Made by a program: the position numbers and the translations under genes. From Neoarius graeffei (Eukaryota; Chordata; Actinopteri; Siluriformes; Ariidae), in contig NC_083570.1 in the NCBI RefSeq assembly GCF_027579695.1, positions 5,115,001 to 5,179,000 of the forward strand: DNA of 64,000 nucleotides, given 5' to 3'. The stretch's first letter is position 1; each line of letters opens with the position of its first letter. The notes under the pieces were generated by a model. It was given only the letters and a program-made list of their open reading frames with translations. It searched no databases and was not told where the DNA came from. This document shows, one piece after another, positions 38,166-50,400 of the stretch.

Positions 38166-41100
38166 TCACACACACACAATGTCCCGTTCCCATATTTTGT
38201 AATCTGGCCGCCTGCTACGCTTTGCTGAGTCCATCCAGCGGTCCACAGCAGGGCTTGGATCAAAGTCTTCCAGAGATGGTCCCTCCAGGCTGATTCTCAT
38301 GAGGTCCTCAGTTGTGCTCACTGCTAGGCAGCTTCGTTTGCTGTTCTTAATTGGGTTTTGTGCGGAGAAACCCCTCTCACACTGGGCAGCTGAAATGGGC
38401 AGCACCAGCATCATGTGCACCAACTCCAGTATGTTCTAGGGGGATCAAGATAGGCCTTACTTATCTCATCTATAACCATCAATAATAGGAGGGCACTGCA
38501 GCATATAAATGCTCAACAGTGTTTGCTTACCTTATAATCCTCTCTGTATGGCCCCTTGGTAAGCATGGTCTCCCACAGGCCACTGTAGTGCTTGTCTTTG
38601 AAGTGTTGACTGACCAAGATCTTCAGTCCCTGCCACTCATTCTGAACAGCTGCCAGGTCACACCCTGATCTATGGAGATTAGCAAATACCAAAAACATAA
38701 TTGATTGCATTATAGTACAGCAGTGCAAAATATATTCTTACCTGCTGAGAGGCTCTCTGAAATGCGCCACCAATTCTGCCACGTCTTCATCACCAAACGT
38801 CAGAAGGCTGGCATGGTCATCAGGCCATGTGTCATGGTTGAAGACTTTGAAGGCCTGTACTGGGGTCCTGACATCAGCCCCATCGTCCAAAAGCCCACCA
38901 AACCGGTCTTTCAGTTCAGACACGCAGATGTTGATGGCTGATTCCACATGCTTCTTCAGCTGGGGGTGGGTGAAGTCAGCAAGACCTGTGAGATTCCCCT
39001 TCAGTGATATTCCCTTTGAGCGAGACAATCACACACAAAATTGTTTTAAGACAGCATGTTTCCAAAATGTTAAAATCCAAAACCTACAGTACACTAATAA
39101 TAATATAGTGACTGATTCAAACACTTCTGCAGCCATGGCCAGATGCAGGGACTGTAACCAATATGCTGAAGTGTAATGTAAGTTCTGCTCTAAACATATT
39201 TCCCTAAAATCCCAACAAACTCATCCTAGTAACACACCTGGAATCTACACTCATCTTCCTCTCCATGCTGAGCAAGCATGGCCTGGATCTTCTCGAGCAT
39301 GCCTCCTGATTTTGCCCTGGACTTAAATGCTTCCAGTCTGGTCACAGTCTTCAGCTCTGACGTTGCTTGGGGGAGGATCAGGTCTTTTCTCTGCAGGGTC
39401 AGGCTAAATGAAGACAGCTCCTCGAAGACGTCAGCGAGAAAATGGCAGAATACACAAAAAAGTGCACTCTCCATCCCTCTCTTTACCTATGTGGTAGTGA
39501 GTAGATCAATACAAGTAGGCCCTATGTATTCCTAGCCACTCCCTAATCTGCCAAGCATTAAAGTCTGAAATCAATTTTTTAGTTTCATGTACTGTCTAGG
39601 ACTCACCTGCTTTGCCCGTCCTTGAATCTCCACTGATCCTGCAACAGCCAGGTGCTCCATGTGCTGCAGAACAATGGAGTACTGGCCATGGCCTGTGGCA
39701 AGGTCAGTATCTGTTCCATATCGCAGGAACACTTTGAGGGTTCTGTGGACATGAGGAATCCAGCGTGTCCCCTTGACGGTAGACGGTGTGCAGACCTTCA
39801 CACCAAGCTCTTGCCCTAGTTGATGGAGCTCTCTCTTGGATTTTCCACTGAAGTGGTAGGTCTTCCACACGAGATGCAGGAGATCGTACACCTGGCACAC
39901 CATTGGTTCCTTCTTCTGCAGGGTCAGGATTGCCAACTCTAGTCTGTGAAGGCAAAAATAGTTAAAAACAACCTTTTTCTTCCCCTCTGTGTTACAAAAG
40001 TAGCTTGTGTGTCTGTGTTGCTCACAAATGTGTGTGTGCATTCATTACATTATTATCATGCAGGAAAAGAGTCCCGGCAATGGAATAGATAGGTTTTTGT
40101 TAACTTCTTGAAGGATGATAGTGATGACCCTAGTTTAGTATACATTATATCTGCTACCACATAATCATAACCATATTTTTTCAGTTACAAACCTGTGTGG
40201 CATGCAGTGGATGGGGATAATATGCTCCCCTGCCTCTCTTTGGAGGAGAGCAATCACTCCTCCACGGTGGCCCATATTCACTGAGGCACCATCTGCCCCA
40301 AAGCTGATGAGCTTCGCCAACCACGACCCCCCATTGTCCTCGGGGTAAACTGCACTGAATGCAGCCTTGGTTGCATCCAGAACACCTTGAAGGACAACAC
40401 AAAAACATGAAAAACAAACAAGAGATTGAGTGAATTATGCATTTATGAAACTGTACAAAAATGAAGGTTTCTTTCTAGCTGCTGGATTGACCACTTACCA
40501 ATGGCATGGGAGTGTTCAAGAGCCTGTTGGCCAACCAGTAGAGTGACTGGTTTCCCACCCTCCACCAGACACACATAGACAATCTCGCACTCAGTGTTTG
40601 ATATGTCAGTGTCTCCATCGATGAGGACTGCAAGGTACTTTGCTGTTCTCAGCTGAGCAGTTAGGCTCTCTTTCAAGAGATCAGCAATTTGTCCAATCAT
40701 TTCCGCACATCTGTATGAATAAGAATACTGTCGTAAAGTGCTTGTAGTTCATGCAGTCACATAACATGACTGACAATTTGTTCCAAACATTTGTTGCAGC
40801 CCTATCATTATACGAAGAATATTAAAATAAACTCTAAAAACTAACATTCAAAATTCTGCATGGTAATAATTCTTAATATAACTTCATAAAAAATACAAAA
40901 AATCGAATTAAACACACTGCTGACAACTTAATGCTGATACCTACTAGGGATGGGCAGTCAGAAAAGACACACAATAACCTACAAAATAAAACAGACTACC
41001 ACTGCTGTGTGCACTTCACCCCGACTGGGCCCGTGGTGGTCATGGCCCAGAGTATCCCTAGCTGGCAACAATGTATAATGCCCGCTGTCAATGGTAACGG

Positions 41101-42099
41101 GAATTTTCACAGCAGAATCATGCCAGCGTATCACTTCGTAAGTAGAACAGTCAGCCTACACAAACTGTCTATCGTCATATCGTTAACATAGATGTGGCCA
41201 GTCCTTGCACGCAGGTGGGGGAAATTAAGTAGCCTACTAATGCGAACATCATTTGAATTGAAAAAGTTGAAAACGATCATGACATTGCCTCGTAATTAAA
41301 CTGAAGGCTGAAACGTCAAATAAAATTAATCATAAACTTTTTGTATATGTTTTCTCATGTTCACAAGTAGCCGTATTGTAAGGGAGATAACGTATAGTCC
41401 GCGGGCGACAATAGGAAAATATTTCTCTCCGGCGTCGGGATGCTGTTCGTCCTGACGGGAATTTTTTTTCCTATAGGCTAGTCGCCCTTGGACAATACAT
41501 TATCCCTTACATAATAATGATCATTATAAAATACAATATTACCTCACGTGGTTGTCGTAAGTTGGGTTCACATCAATGCCATTCTTCTTGTGCAGGGTGA
41601 TAAGTGGCCCAAATCTCACAAACGGCTCTTCCTCCTTGGCGATGAAGTAGGCAATGTTCATTTTGATCTTGAGCTGTCTCATTGCCTCCATCTCCGAAAT
41701 CTTCACCTGTCTAACCAGGGCTGCGTCCACCGTCGAGCCTTTGTTCTGTCGAATTAAATAACCGTCTCTGCAGGCGATGTGCCGTTTAGATATGTTGTGT
41801 TTCGTGAGACTGTCTTTTTTAAAGTGCTGGTTTCCAGTCACAAATGCCGAATTCCCTGCTTGCTTCTGCCCTTTACAGTATTTGCAGTACATTAGCTCGT
41901 TTTCAAAAACTAGCCATGGAAAAAGCTTGATCCAGTCAGCCTGAAACTTGTAAACCTTACTGTTTACACCACTGCCGGTAGTAGCACTACTATCCCTCAC
42001 TGTTGTCGTATCCATTTCTTCTCTCACGATATCCTCCTCTCCCTCCTCGGATCTCACACGACTTCTTTGAAAATACGACGATATTTGATTTTGTAACAT
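38166..42099 (-). CDS. hAT transposase, ZNF862-like, eight exons, apparently intact
   Basis: Exons (minus order) are 41543-42099, 40499-40710, 40193-40385, 39607-39943, 39238-39480, 38742-39013, 38531-38669 and 38166-38435. All junctions are GT-AG and all phases agree, giving 2223 nt and 740 residues. Exon 1 has a TTF/BED-type zinc finger (C72, C75, H101, H107). Exon 2 holds LAVLIDGDTDISNTE and exon 3 SFGADGASVNMG, the regions of the acidic catalytic residues. The exon 3/4 join gives HCMPHRLELA, the CxxH motif of hAT enzymes. Exon 8 holds LPISAAQCERGFSAQNPIK, the C-terminal dimerisation region. Relatives are annotated as ZNF862-like or KIAA1586-like. The start is the first ATG after the last upstream stop. 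It probably mobilises the surrounding element. Confidence 0.85.
41378..41510. mobile_element. Foldback MITE in the hAT intron
   Basis: Arms of about 45 nt face each other. The left reads gtaagggagataacgtatag and continues with gggcgac and ataggaaaa; the right is its imperfect complement, ending tatcccttac at 41510. It lies in intron 1 of the hAT transposase gene. No coding capacity. Confidence 0.6.
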
Positions 42100-42433
42100 T
42101 TTTAGATTTACGATACTGACGCTGAGTGAACAAATGTAGCACTTTCCCCTGAGACGATGAAAAGGTTAGAACGTTGAGAGTCTTTGCTTTCCCGCCGCTC
42201 AACAGAAATGCGAGGCGTCATCGCACGTCAAGACGTGTTCCAACAGTTCTGATTGGTAGGGTATGAAAACTAGAAATAAGACCACACTTTGTTTGTTATT
42301 ATTTTAGGGGCAAAATGCGAATGAAATGGCTGAAATCGGTTCTCGCATGTGTGCTCCCATTCTGTTTTTCCTACTCGCACCAATCTATTTTTAGTCGCAT
42401 ATGCGAGTAAAATGGTCACACTGTACAGCCTTG

Positions 42434-42589
42434 GCCATTTACCTGCGCTACTTCATAAAAGTCAAACATTGGCTCATGGCTTTAAATCTAACTTTTAATT
42501 CCAAATACACGTTGGATATGCAGCTGTGGGTGTGTGTGGGTGTGTCTGACATCATTGCAGGCCTTGGCGCCGTCCAGACACATCTCTGA
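42434..42589 (+). pseudogene. Transposase-like gene, continuation beyond the hAT insertion
   Basis: After the 8-bp duplicate GCCATTTA the reading frame of the exon at 36728-37930 resumes as LAIYLRYFIKVKHWLMAL and stops at 42589. The left piece ends with the same LAIY. This shows directly that the two pieces were one exon before the hAT element landed. The text after KHWLMAL no longer resembles the family, so the gene was probably already decaying or has an unseen donor. Confidence 0.6.
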
Positions 42590-42974
42590 TCAATAATACA
42601 CATTTCATATCAAAATTAAGCAGAATGTTCTAAATGGAATTTTTAAACAATGTCATGAGACAGAAGGTCATTTTAACTGAACAGAATAAATCCTTACAAT
42701 TTTGTCACAAAATAAATTACTGCCTTCTTGGTCAAGAATAAATACTTACAATTATTTATAAATAAAGGAATAAAATCTTAGTGTGTAGTTTTTGTTGAGT
42801 CATTGTCAACTCTCTTGACTTGTGACACTAGCCTACCAACAGTGATGGATTACAGTGTACTTACTACTAGATTAGATACTGCAAGGTAAGGATTGACTCA
42901 CTGGTCAGAACAATAAGTGAAAACTATATATGAATGATATTGACTGACATGAATGTGTCCTTTTGTTAATTCAG
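42590..42974. other. No gene seen
   Basis: AT-rich spacer between the end of the transposase-like frame and the acceptor (ttaattcag) of the next gene. Nothing recognisable. Confidence 0.4.
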
Positions 42975-45179
42975 GTTCACCCTCAGTTATGAGAGAGGAT
43001 GATTCCTCCTCATTACTTACCAGTGAAATTGAAGAGGTGAGCACTGGTGAAGAATCATTTGTGTGTGTGACACTGATGATATCGACACCACGCCGAAGTC
43101 CACTGCTACAAGGAGCCCAGTCTCAGTCACAGCCATGAGAAGTCAAGCCTCACCTACTACTTCAGAGAGTGGCTCCTCACTTTTAGCTGGAGAAGATAGT
43201 AGCTGGCATTACAGCTTTGAAATACCCTGGAATAAGATGCCCTCAAATACAAGAAGGGTGTTGGATACTGAGAAGAGACTGACTGCAGCAGAGAGAAGGG
43301 AGATTATTAGGATTGTCACTGCTGAAATACTGACTGTATGCAAGAAACCTGGAAAGAGGCACATCACTGAAATTTCAAGGGAAATGGTAATTCACTCCCC
43401 AAAATCCTTCCGAGATGAGATTGAGGGCCAGGTTGTCGGCACTGGGCATGACTCACTTGTGAAACAGTTCATATCTCGGATTGATAACTATAGACGACTC
43501 CAAGCTCCTGCCCAGAAAAGGCTTTCTGAAAGTGACACTCCTGACAATGCAAAAAAAGCATGCAAAGATGCATATGGCTGCATTAATCCTGACCCAGAGC
43601 TTCCTGCTGGTGAAACAAAAGATAAGCAAAAACAAGAACTAATGATGTTCAAAGACAAAGATGCAAAGAAAATAGAAAGACTGATGGTTGATGTTTCCCT
43701 CACAGAGGAGAGACATACTGTCAGGACTGAAGGAGACAGAAGAGATCCTTAAGGAATGGCCTTTCCTCTGCCAGGAAATTGGAATGAGGCTTCATTTCAG
43801 AGAACTAACAGGTGTCCAGATTGATGACAGCTTTGAAGAGTCCACAGCCACCAAGTTCAGAAGAATCCTGCAGTATTTTCAGTTTATTCAAACTGAGCCG
43901 TCCAGCAGAGCAGGCACTATTCTGAACCAAGCCCTGGCAGGAGGTGATGAAACTTGTGCAGCTGTACTGATGCTTCTTGTCCATTTTAAAGAGCAGGAAG
44001 ACAAGATGTTAGTAAATGTCGATGACGCCGCCATTGCGACTGATGTGGACACCACCAGGCTACCATGGACACCCTGCATTGTGGTCTGTGGTAGGTGTGC
44101 CAAAAAATAATGTTATGACTTAATATCTTTGTTTACACATATGGAGGAGTGCACCATACACTGCAAAACATGTTTAGAGCTGGAGAAATCATTTTACATA
44201 ACTTACATTTTTTTTTTTTTTTACACTTGGCACAGTTTTTGTTTTGCAGTGTGTGGAACACAGCTCCTGGCTTAGTTAACCATTAGGGATCCATAAACAT
44301 GTAGCAAACTATTTACTGGCTATGGTAATAATACTTTCGCACTGTTTTCAGGTAATAGCCCACTCACTGCCAAGATGTTCATGGTTGCTGTGGACCAGGT
44401 CATAGTCAACGAACAGCTTCACCAAAGCATTCCAGATGTTCTGCTCATATTACCTGCACAACATTGACTACCCAGTGGAACTTGCCGCTACTCTGGAGTT
44501 CTTGCAGAGGTACACTTTCAGAATGCATGCACACGCTGCTTTACAGGTAGATAATGTAGAATTTGCCAGTTGCTGTTTGTAAACACACAGCATTCAAACC
44601 TAGCAACTCCTCCCCAGCTCATAACTCTGACATGCGTATCTCAAGGAAATTGAATTGAATGCAACTGGACTTGGTTATAGGTCTTTGAAGACTTCTTCGT
44701 CAGTTCATGGTCGTCTGACTAGGCTGGATTAGACTAGGACTAGTCCTAGGTGAAACGTCTTCAAAGACATATAACCAAGTCCAGTTGCGTTCAATTAAAT
44801 TTCCTCGTGATAACTATGACCTGGCTGAATGAGAATATTCACAGGCTCTGAGACATGCGGTACGTATACATACTGCTCAAGTTAGGAGTCTCAGTGCATT
44901 TCTACTCTCAACCCCCTCTAATGATTGGAAATTGCATAGTGTAGCTTTGTGAAAACGTATTAACTTTGTATCTAAAGATGCTGTTTCACTGGCTTTAATG
45001 CCAACATTAGTTTTCTCTGAATGGTTTGTGTTAAATGTTTTTCCAACAGATGCATCTTCAGAATCAACCCAGATCAAGGGACCAAAGTCGAGCGAAAAGC
45101 AAAGGGACGTCAGTATGCTGTCAACCCAAGGGTGCTGAGCCTCATTTCCAAAATTGCCAATTTTGAATGGACAGAGTAA
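42975..45179 (+). pseudogene. SAMD3-like multi-copy gene, frameshifted
   Basis: Segments 42975-44090, 44352-44509 and 45050-45179 follow good splice borders (ttcag|g, gtctgtg|gtaggt, ttttcag|gtaat, cagag|gtac, ccaacag|atgc). The frame includes IVTAEILTVCKKPGKRHITEI, GLKETEEILKEWPFL, IPW near residue 60, YPVELAATLEFLQR and INPDQGTKVERKAKG, ending VNPRVLSLISKIANFEWTE. I recognise this as the family that fish annotations call sterile alpha motif domain-containing protein 3-like; no SAM domain is visible here. Frameshifts occur in the GTGTGTG run near 43060, near 43700, and near 44410. It therefore cannot encode the full protein. It lies on the same strand directly after the transposase-like gene. 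Confidence 0.55.
44641..44810. mobile_element. Foldback element in an intron of the SAMD3-like gene
   Basis: Arms 44641-44692 and 44757-44810 are near-perfect complements, with outer text aaggaaattgaattgaatgc and inner text gtctttgaagac. The shared phrases caactggactt and GAAACGTCTTC also occur in the Penelope-like insertion at 49941-51230, so the two are probably related. Confidence 0.6.
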
Positions 45180-45764
45180 AAGGGTGAGATCACTACCTCA
45201 CCAAACAAACACGTGTCCATGTGAATGCCAGGACCAAAGGTTTCCAAGTAGAACAGTGCATTGAAATAAGTTGATGAATGTTATTGAAGTGTTGATTCAT
45301 TTGAGAAACTTTTTGTAAGCACAGCCTATATATAATATACACTTGCAATAGATTGAAGATTTCTGTTCTCAGTGTCTCACTCTGCGGCTGGCAGGTTATT
45401 GTTAGATATAAGGTGCATCAGACTTGTTCATGTGTTAGGCCTATTTGGCACACACAAATTGAAGCTTTAATTTGGAGGCCCTTCATTCAAAAGAGCACTC
45501 TGGGGGTTCATGATGCCCTTATCATTAAGTGTAAATGCATTGATGAATGTTTGAATAAAACATTCAACAGCAAGAAGCTAATCGTTGTTGCTACTTCCTG
45601 CCTGGACTATTGCAAACCTTTTTCCTGACTTTGCCTTTCCTCATTTTATTTTTGTCAGATTCATTGGCATTATATCCAGAATTACAGTTTGAATATTAAA
45701 GTATGTCTACACCAGCACTTTTATACATACAATACAAGTACTAGTGAACAAGATTGTGAATAAG
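45180..45764. other. 3' flank of the SAMD3-like gene
   Basis: No further exon is evident. AATAAA occurs near 45555 and may be an old polyadenylation signal. The remainder is AT-rich. Confidence 0.35.
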
Positions 45765-46085
45765 ATTTACCTTAACATTACAGAGAAAAACATCAGTAGG
45801 ACATACCGTACATGTAAACCTATATATAATGAGCTACATATTTAATTAGTTTGAATGTAAAAATATACGGATATAAAACTAATCCTTACCTTATTACAGA
45901 GAAAAACGTTAGGTTGTTAGTATGGACAAACCTTTATATAAAAAGCCACATATTTAATTACAGGTTGAATGTATAATTACATGTGAATATAAAAATTTAC
46001 CTTAAAATTAGTGTTAATATTGTTAGTATGGACAAGCTTTAATATACCAGGCTACATATATAATTACTGTCATTTTACATGAATT
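45765..46085. repeat. Degenerate AT-rich tandem repeat, about three copies
   Basis: Units of roughly 110-130 bp share 'ttacagagaaaaac', 'agtatggacaa', 'gctacatatttaatta' and 'tatacggatataaaa'-like text, with clear drift between copies. Confidence 0.55.
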
Positions 46086-46194
46086 TGTATGTAATTTAAG
46101 AAAACTGAAGCTCATGTAAAATTAATACATTAGTAAATAACACACAACTATCCTTAAACATTTCAGAATTAGTCACTGCAGTCTCAACTAGACG

Positions 46195-47125
46195 AAATGT
46201 ACACAATAAAGGCAAATGGAGCTTCCACTCGATCAAGAGCTGGATGGATCGAACAGGGTGAAAAAAGTTCATCGTATTTCTTGAGACTTGAAAAACAAAG
46301 ACAAACTAAGAAAAAAATGAGTAAGCTTATGACCAATAATAGAAGATCAGAAATGAGTACAGGATGAAATTTGGCTCGTTTATTGTAACTTAAATTTAAT
46401 AAATCAGAATGTGACGTTTTATTTTATCCCATCAATGATGACATCAAAAAACTGGATGAAGACAAACGTACACTTGATGAGGAATGAACTATAACAGAAA
46501 TTGAAATTGCATTAAAACAAATGAAAAATGGTAAATCACCAGGAATCGATGGCTTAACATCTGAATTTTTGAAATACTTTTGGGTGGATATTTAAAAAAA
46601 ATATATAGAGCATTTTTAGAATGCATTCACAAAGGATGTTTATCCCCGACGATGAAGACAGGCTTAATAACCTTGCTACCAAAACCCAAAAAAGACTTCT
46701 TGTTGCTAGACAATTGGAGACCTATAACCTTACTATGCAATGATTATAAATTACTTGCCTTAGTATCTGCTAATCGTCTAAAGCGTGGACTTGTAAAACT
46801 TGTAGACGAATATCAATCAGCCTTCATGAAGGGAAGATATATTCAAAACCACGTCTGACTGATTCTGGATATGATTGATTACCAATCAATTATTCAATCA
46901 GTCTTGTTTTATTTCTAGACTTTTTCAAAGCATTCGACACTGTGGAGCACGATTTTGTTTATAAAACTCAATCTTGGATTTGGAAAAGGGCTCGGCCAGG
47001 TTATTAAAATATTTCACAATGATATAACTATAAATATCTCCCTTAACCCTTTAATGACACCAAAATTTAAGATTTTACGTGGAATCAGACAAGGCTGCCC
47101 AATTTCACCAAAATTATTTTATGTC
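46195..47125 (+). mobile_element. L1-clade non-LTR retrotransposon relic (reverse transcriptase)
   Basis: Translated pieces in shifting frames match L1/Tx1-type ORF2: SRAGWIEQGEKSSSYFLRLE (46229), then IEIALKQMKNGKSPGIDGLT (46500), LITLLPKPKKD and NWRPITLLCNDYKLLALVSA (46700), VDEYQSAFMKGRYIQNHV (46805), a frame with FKAFDTVEH (46926) and GIRQGCPISPKLF (47080). The order is that of reverse-transcriptase motifs 0 to 3. Several stops and shifts separate them and the YxDD catalytic box is absent. It is a dead, truncated copy lying downstream of the TRIM gene's last exon on the opposite strand. Confidence 0.85.
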
Positions 47126-47402
47126 CACAAATGCGAGCGTACTTAACCTTGTGGAATAATATGAAACAAACAGAACTTTATAATGCGAAGGTCATGAGAT
47201 CATTTTCTTTTTAAATTTGACGAGTTTCTTGTCTGACAGTTAATTTTTAACATTTCCTTTTTAATTATTTTAAATTATTCATCTGTTTTAATTTAAATAT
47301 TAAAATGAGTGTTTTGTGCAGCTGGATTGTGTTCTAGTGAAACAGACGACTGAGCAACAAGGTGGCAACGTGCAGGAATTTTACAGAAAACACTACACAC
47401 TT

Positions 47403-50400
47403 TTATTCTGGATCACACAATCTCACTGTAGAACCATAAAACAAGTAGAACCCAAACCCAGCGTATAGAGTCTGAGTGAATGTGGTGTGGACTCTGTGGA
47501 GGAGCTTCATCGTGTCAGAGACGCTGTAGAAGGACAGAGTTCCTGCACTGTGATCCACATACACTCCTATTCTGGAGGCTGATGGAACTCTGAGATTAGT
47601 CTCAATGCTGTTGTGCCGGAAAGAGAGAGAAGAAGAAGAACACCGCAGTCTCCAGGACTGATTGTTGAATCCAAACCGACACTCATTACCCCGTCCTTTC
47701 CTGCTGGTGTCTTTATATGAGACTGATATGGACACACCACCACCGCTCCACTCCACCTCCCAGTAACAGCGTCCACACACACTCTCCTTACACAACACCT
47801 GACAGCAGGAATCAAATCTCTCTGGATGATCAGAGTAACGCTGCTCTCTCTCACTCTCTCTCACCGCTCTGTTCTTCTCAGACAGAATGAGGTGACGATG
47901 TGCCGTGTTGGGATCCAGAGTCAGATAACAGAAATCTAAAATAAAAGAGAAAAACAAACTGAACAATGTGAACATGAATATCTGCGCTGGGGGCGTGGTC
48001 ACGAAAACAGCAGTTCGGTTGCAGTGAAAACTTTTCTCTGTACAGCAACCAATCAGAATTCAGATACATTCCGTTGCCAAGTAAAACAGTGTTGCCAGAT
48101 TGGGCGGTTTTGACGTTTTTTCGGCGGGTTTTTATCAGATGTTTATAAACATTTCGCACGAATGTTCTGTGTGAGAATGCAGCCAGAGACACTTCTACAG
48201 CCTTAGAAGGACTTTGATGCAGCGCATTCTATGTACTATCTCCGTCCACTAGTCTACATCCAATCCAGTGGCGGCTGATGGGCTTTGAAATAGGCGAAGC
48301 TCAGTTTTAGGTCTACGTAATACAATTTTTCAATTATTTATTTGTCATGAGTCAATTTGTTGTTATGTGGGTCTGTCTCAGAAACTGGTCTCTCATTTGG
48401 GACATTATGGTCAAAAAATAAATTTTCTAATTTTACTATTTTTTTTTTTTTTCCATTTACCTAACACTCAATGTTTCTTTTATCATGTTTAATAAGAATA
48501 AAGATAGCGTCTTTCTTTATCTGGCCTCTGCTGTGGAATTTTTTTTTTATTACAATTCAAATGTTTTTGTAAAATTTTTTGAAAATATTGAAAAATTCCT
48601 CTTTTTGATTGATTGGGTTAAAAATGCCAAGTTATGATGACAATTGATTATTCACTTAAATATGAATAATACGATACCATTTTGGGTATTTGATATGGCA
48701 AAATAGGACACAATGGAAAAATCAAGAATGCACCGGAAAGATGAGAATAACGGAGGTGGTAAAAGAACAGCGACTGTACCGGCTGAAGGTCGCGCGGGTC
48801 TCTGCTGTGGCGCGCGAGCAACGGGACATCACTGCCGCACCGGACGGAGCACGAGGCGGGGGCGGGGCAAAATGACTGGCCGTACTTTGCCATTATAGCA
48901 GATAGATACCAGCTATTAGCAGCTAGCACTGCAGATCCCAATAAGGCTCAAGCTAGCCTACAACCACATTGATTGAACTACAAATGAAATAAACGAGTGA
49001 ATTCACGAATGATCAAACTGATAGAATGGATGAAAGTTAACGGAGCACAATGAGTAATATTTACATTTATTTACAGAGTAATGCACAGAGACATCAATGA
49101 GAAGAAACGTTTATATGAAAAGAAATTCGGACAGCACTTTGGCACACGACTACACTTTCTCGACATCCGCTAGGGACTGACTGATCATGCTTCCGTGTTC
49201 CTCGCCGAAGTACAGCGACTGCCCTCCTCATGTCTTTCAAACACCACCTCCAATAATCCTTTATCAGCCCGGCTTCTTGGCCCGCCCATGTCCCGTTTAC
49301 CCCCAGAGATACCCGGCTTCCCCGGAAGTGACGATTTTGTCGATTTTAACCAATAACAACTAGCTGAAATTGGCTGTTCAGAGCCGTCTCGTAGACTGCA
49401 ACGGATACCCGGCTGCCAGTCCATAGAGCCCATTGAAATAAGAAAGGTTACAGCCTGGCAGCAAAGGTGATTCTCGTAGCGAACTGCAAGTTCGTCAGAC
49501 ATCACTCAAATAAGTTACAGGATGACATAGGGATAGTTATGAACGTAAATACAATCTTGGGCATAGATTATGTTATGCAAGTTATTGTTTTAATGAGAAT
49601 TCAACGTCGTAGACGCCGCAGTTTGGGGAGAGAATTTTAGGGGAAGTTCGGCTTCCCTTGTTGTCTCTGAGAAATCGCCCCGATCCAATCCAATCCATAT
49701 TAAACACTTCTGTGACCCAATCAGAGATCGCGGGCATCACACGACACAAAGACCTAGTTTACCCAGCACCCCTTAGGTATTTTAAACAACCAAAATCGAG
49801 CATTGGCTTAAATTGATCATTAACAAACATTTATCTCATTAAGTATTATTTAAACAAAACAATGTCGATGTAACTGTAAGACTAATATGAATGTGTGTAA
49901 TGTAGTGCAGAAACTGAACTCATAAACTAGTAAATAAGAACATATTTGTGAAGATACTCAGTCGTCCAGGTACATAGTAATCTGTGGTTGGTAGAAGAGA
50001 GCAACTGGACTTGCTTGAAAAGTCTTGAAGACGTTTCGCCTCCCGTCCGAAAGGCATCATCAGTTCTGTCTGTCTAATAGGGAGTATCAAGTATTTATCC
50101 TTTCATGGATCATCATAGAATCCGAATGCTGATGGCTGCAGTGAAGGTGGCTGATAGATGTCATAGACACCCACCTCTGTTCAGTGATGGTCGTTCCAGG
50201 CTGACAAAAATGAACGATCCTCTCTGGCTAAGATGTCTGCCAGTTTTCTGGAAGTCCTCTCATACTCCCGCACTAGTCGAAGGGAACTCATCTCATCTCA
50301 TTATCTCTAGCTGCTTTATCCTTCTACAGGGTCGCAGGCAAGCTGGAGCCTATCCCAGCTAACTACGGGCGAAAGGCGGGGTACACCCTGGACAAGTCGC

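Larger units (their letters stand above)
37931..42433 (-). mobile_element. Complete hAT element, 4503 bp, with its transposase gene
   Basis: Ends are CAGCCCTGTACGC at 37931 and, complemented from 42433, CAAGGCTGTACAGTG. The host 8-mer GCCATTTA is duplicated at 37923-37930 and 42434-42441. Subterminal repeats are visible: aggagcac / gtgctcct at the left end and tgcgagt / actcgca at the right. The element carries a spliced transposase gene on the minus strand with no inactivating change that I can find, and a small foldback MITE (41378-41510) in its first intron. Confidence 0.88.
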
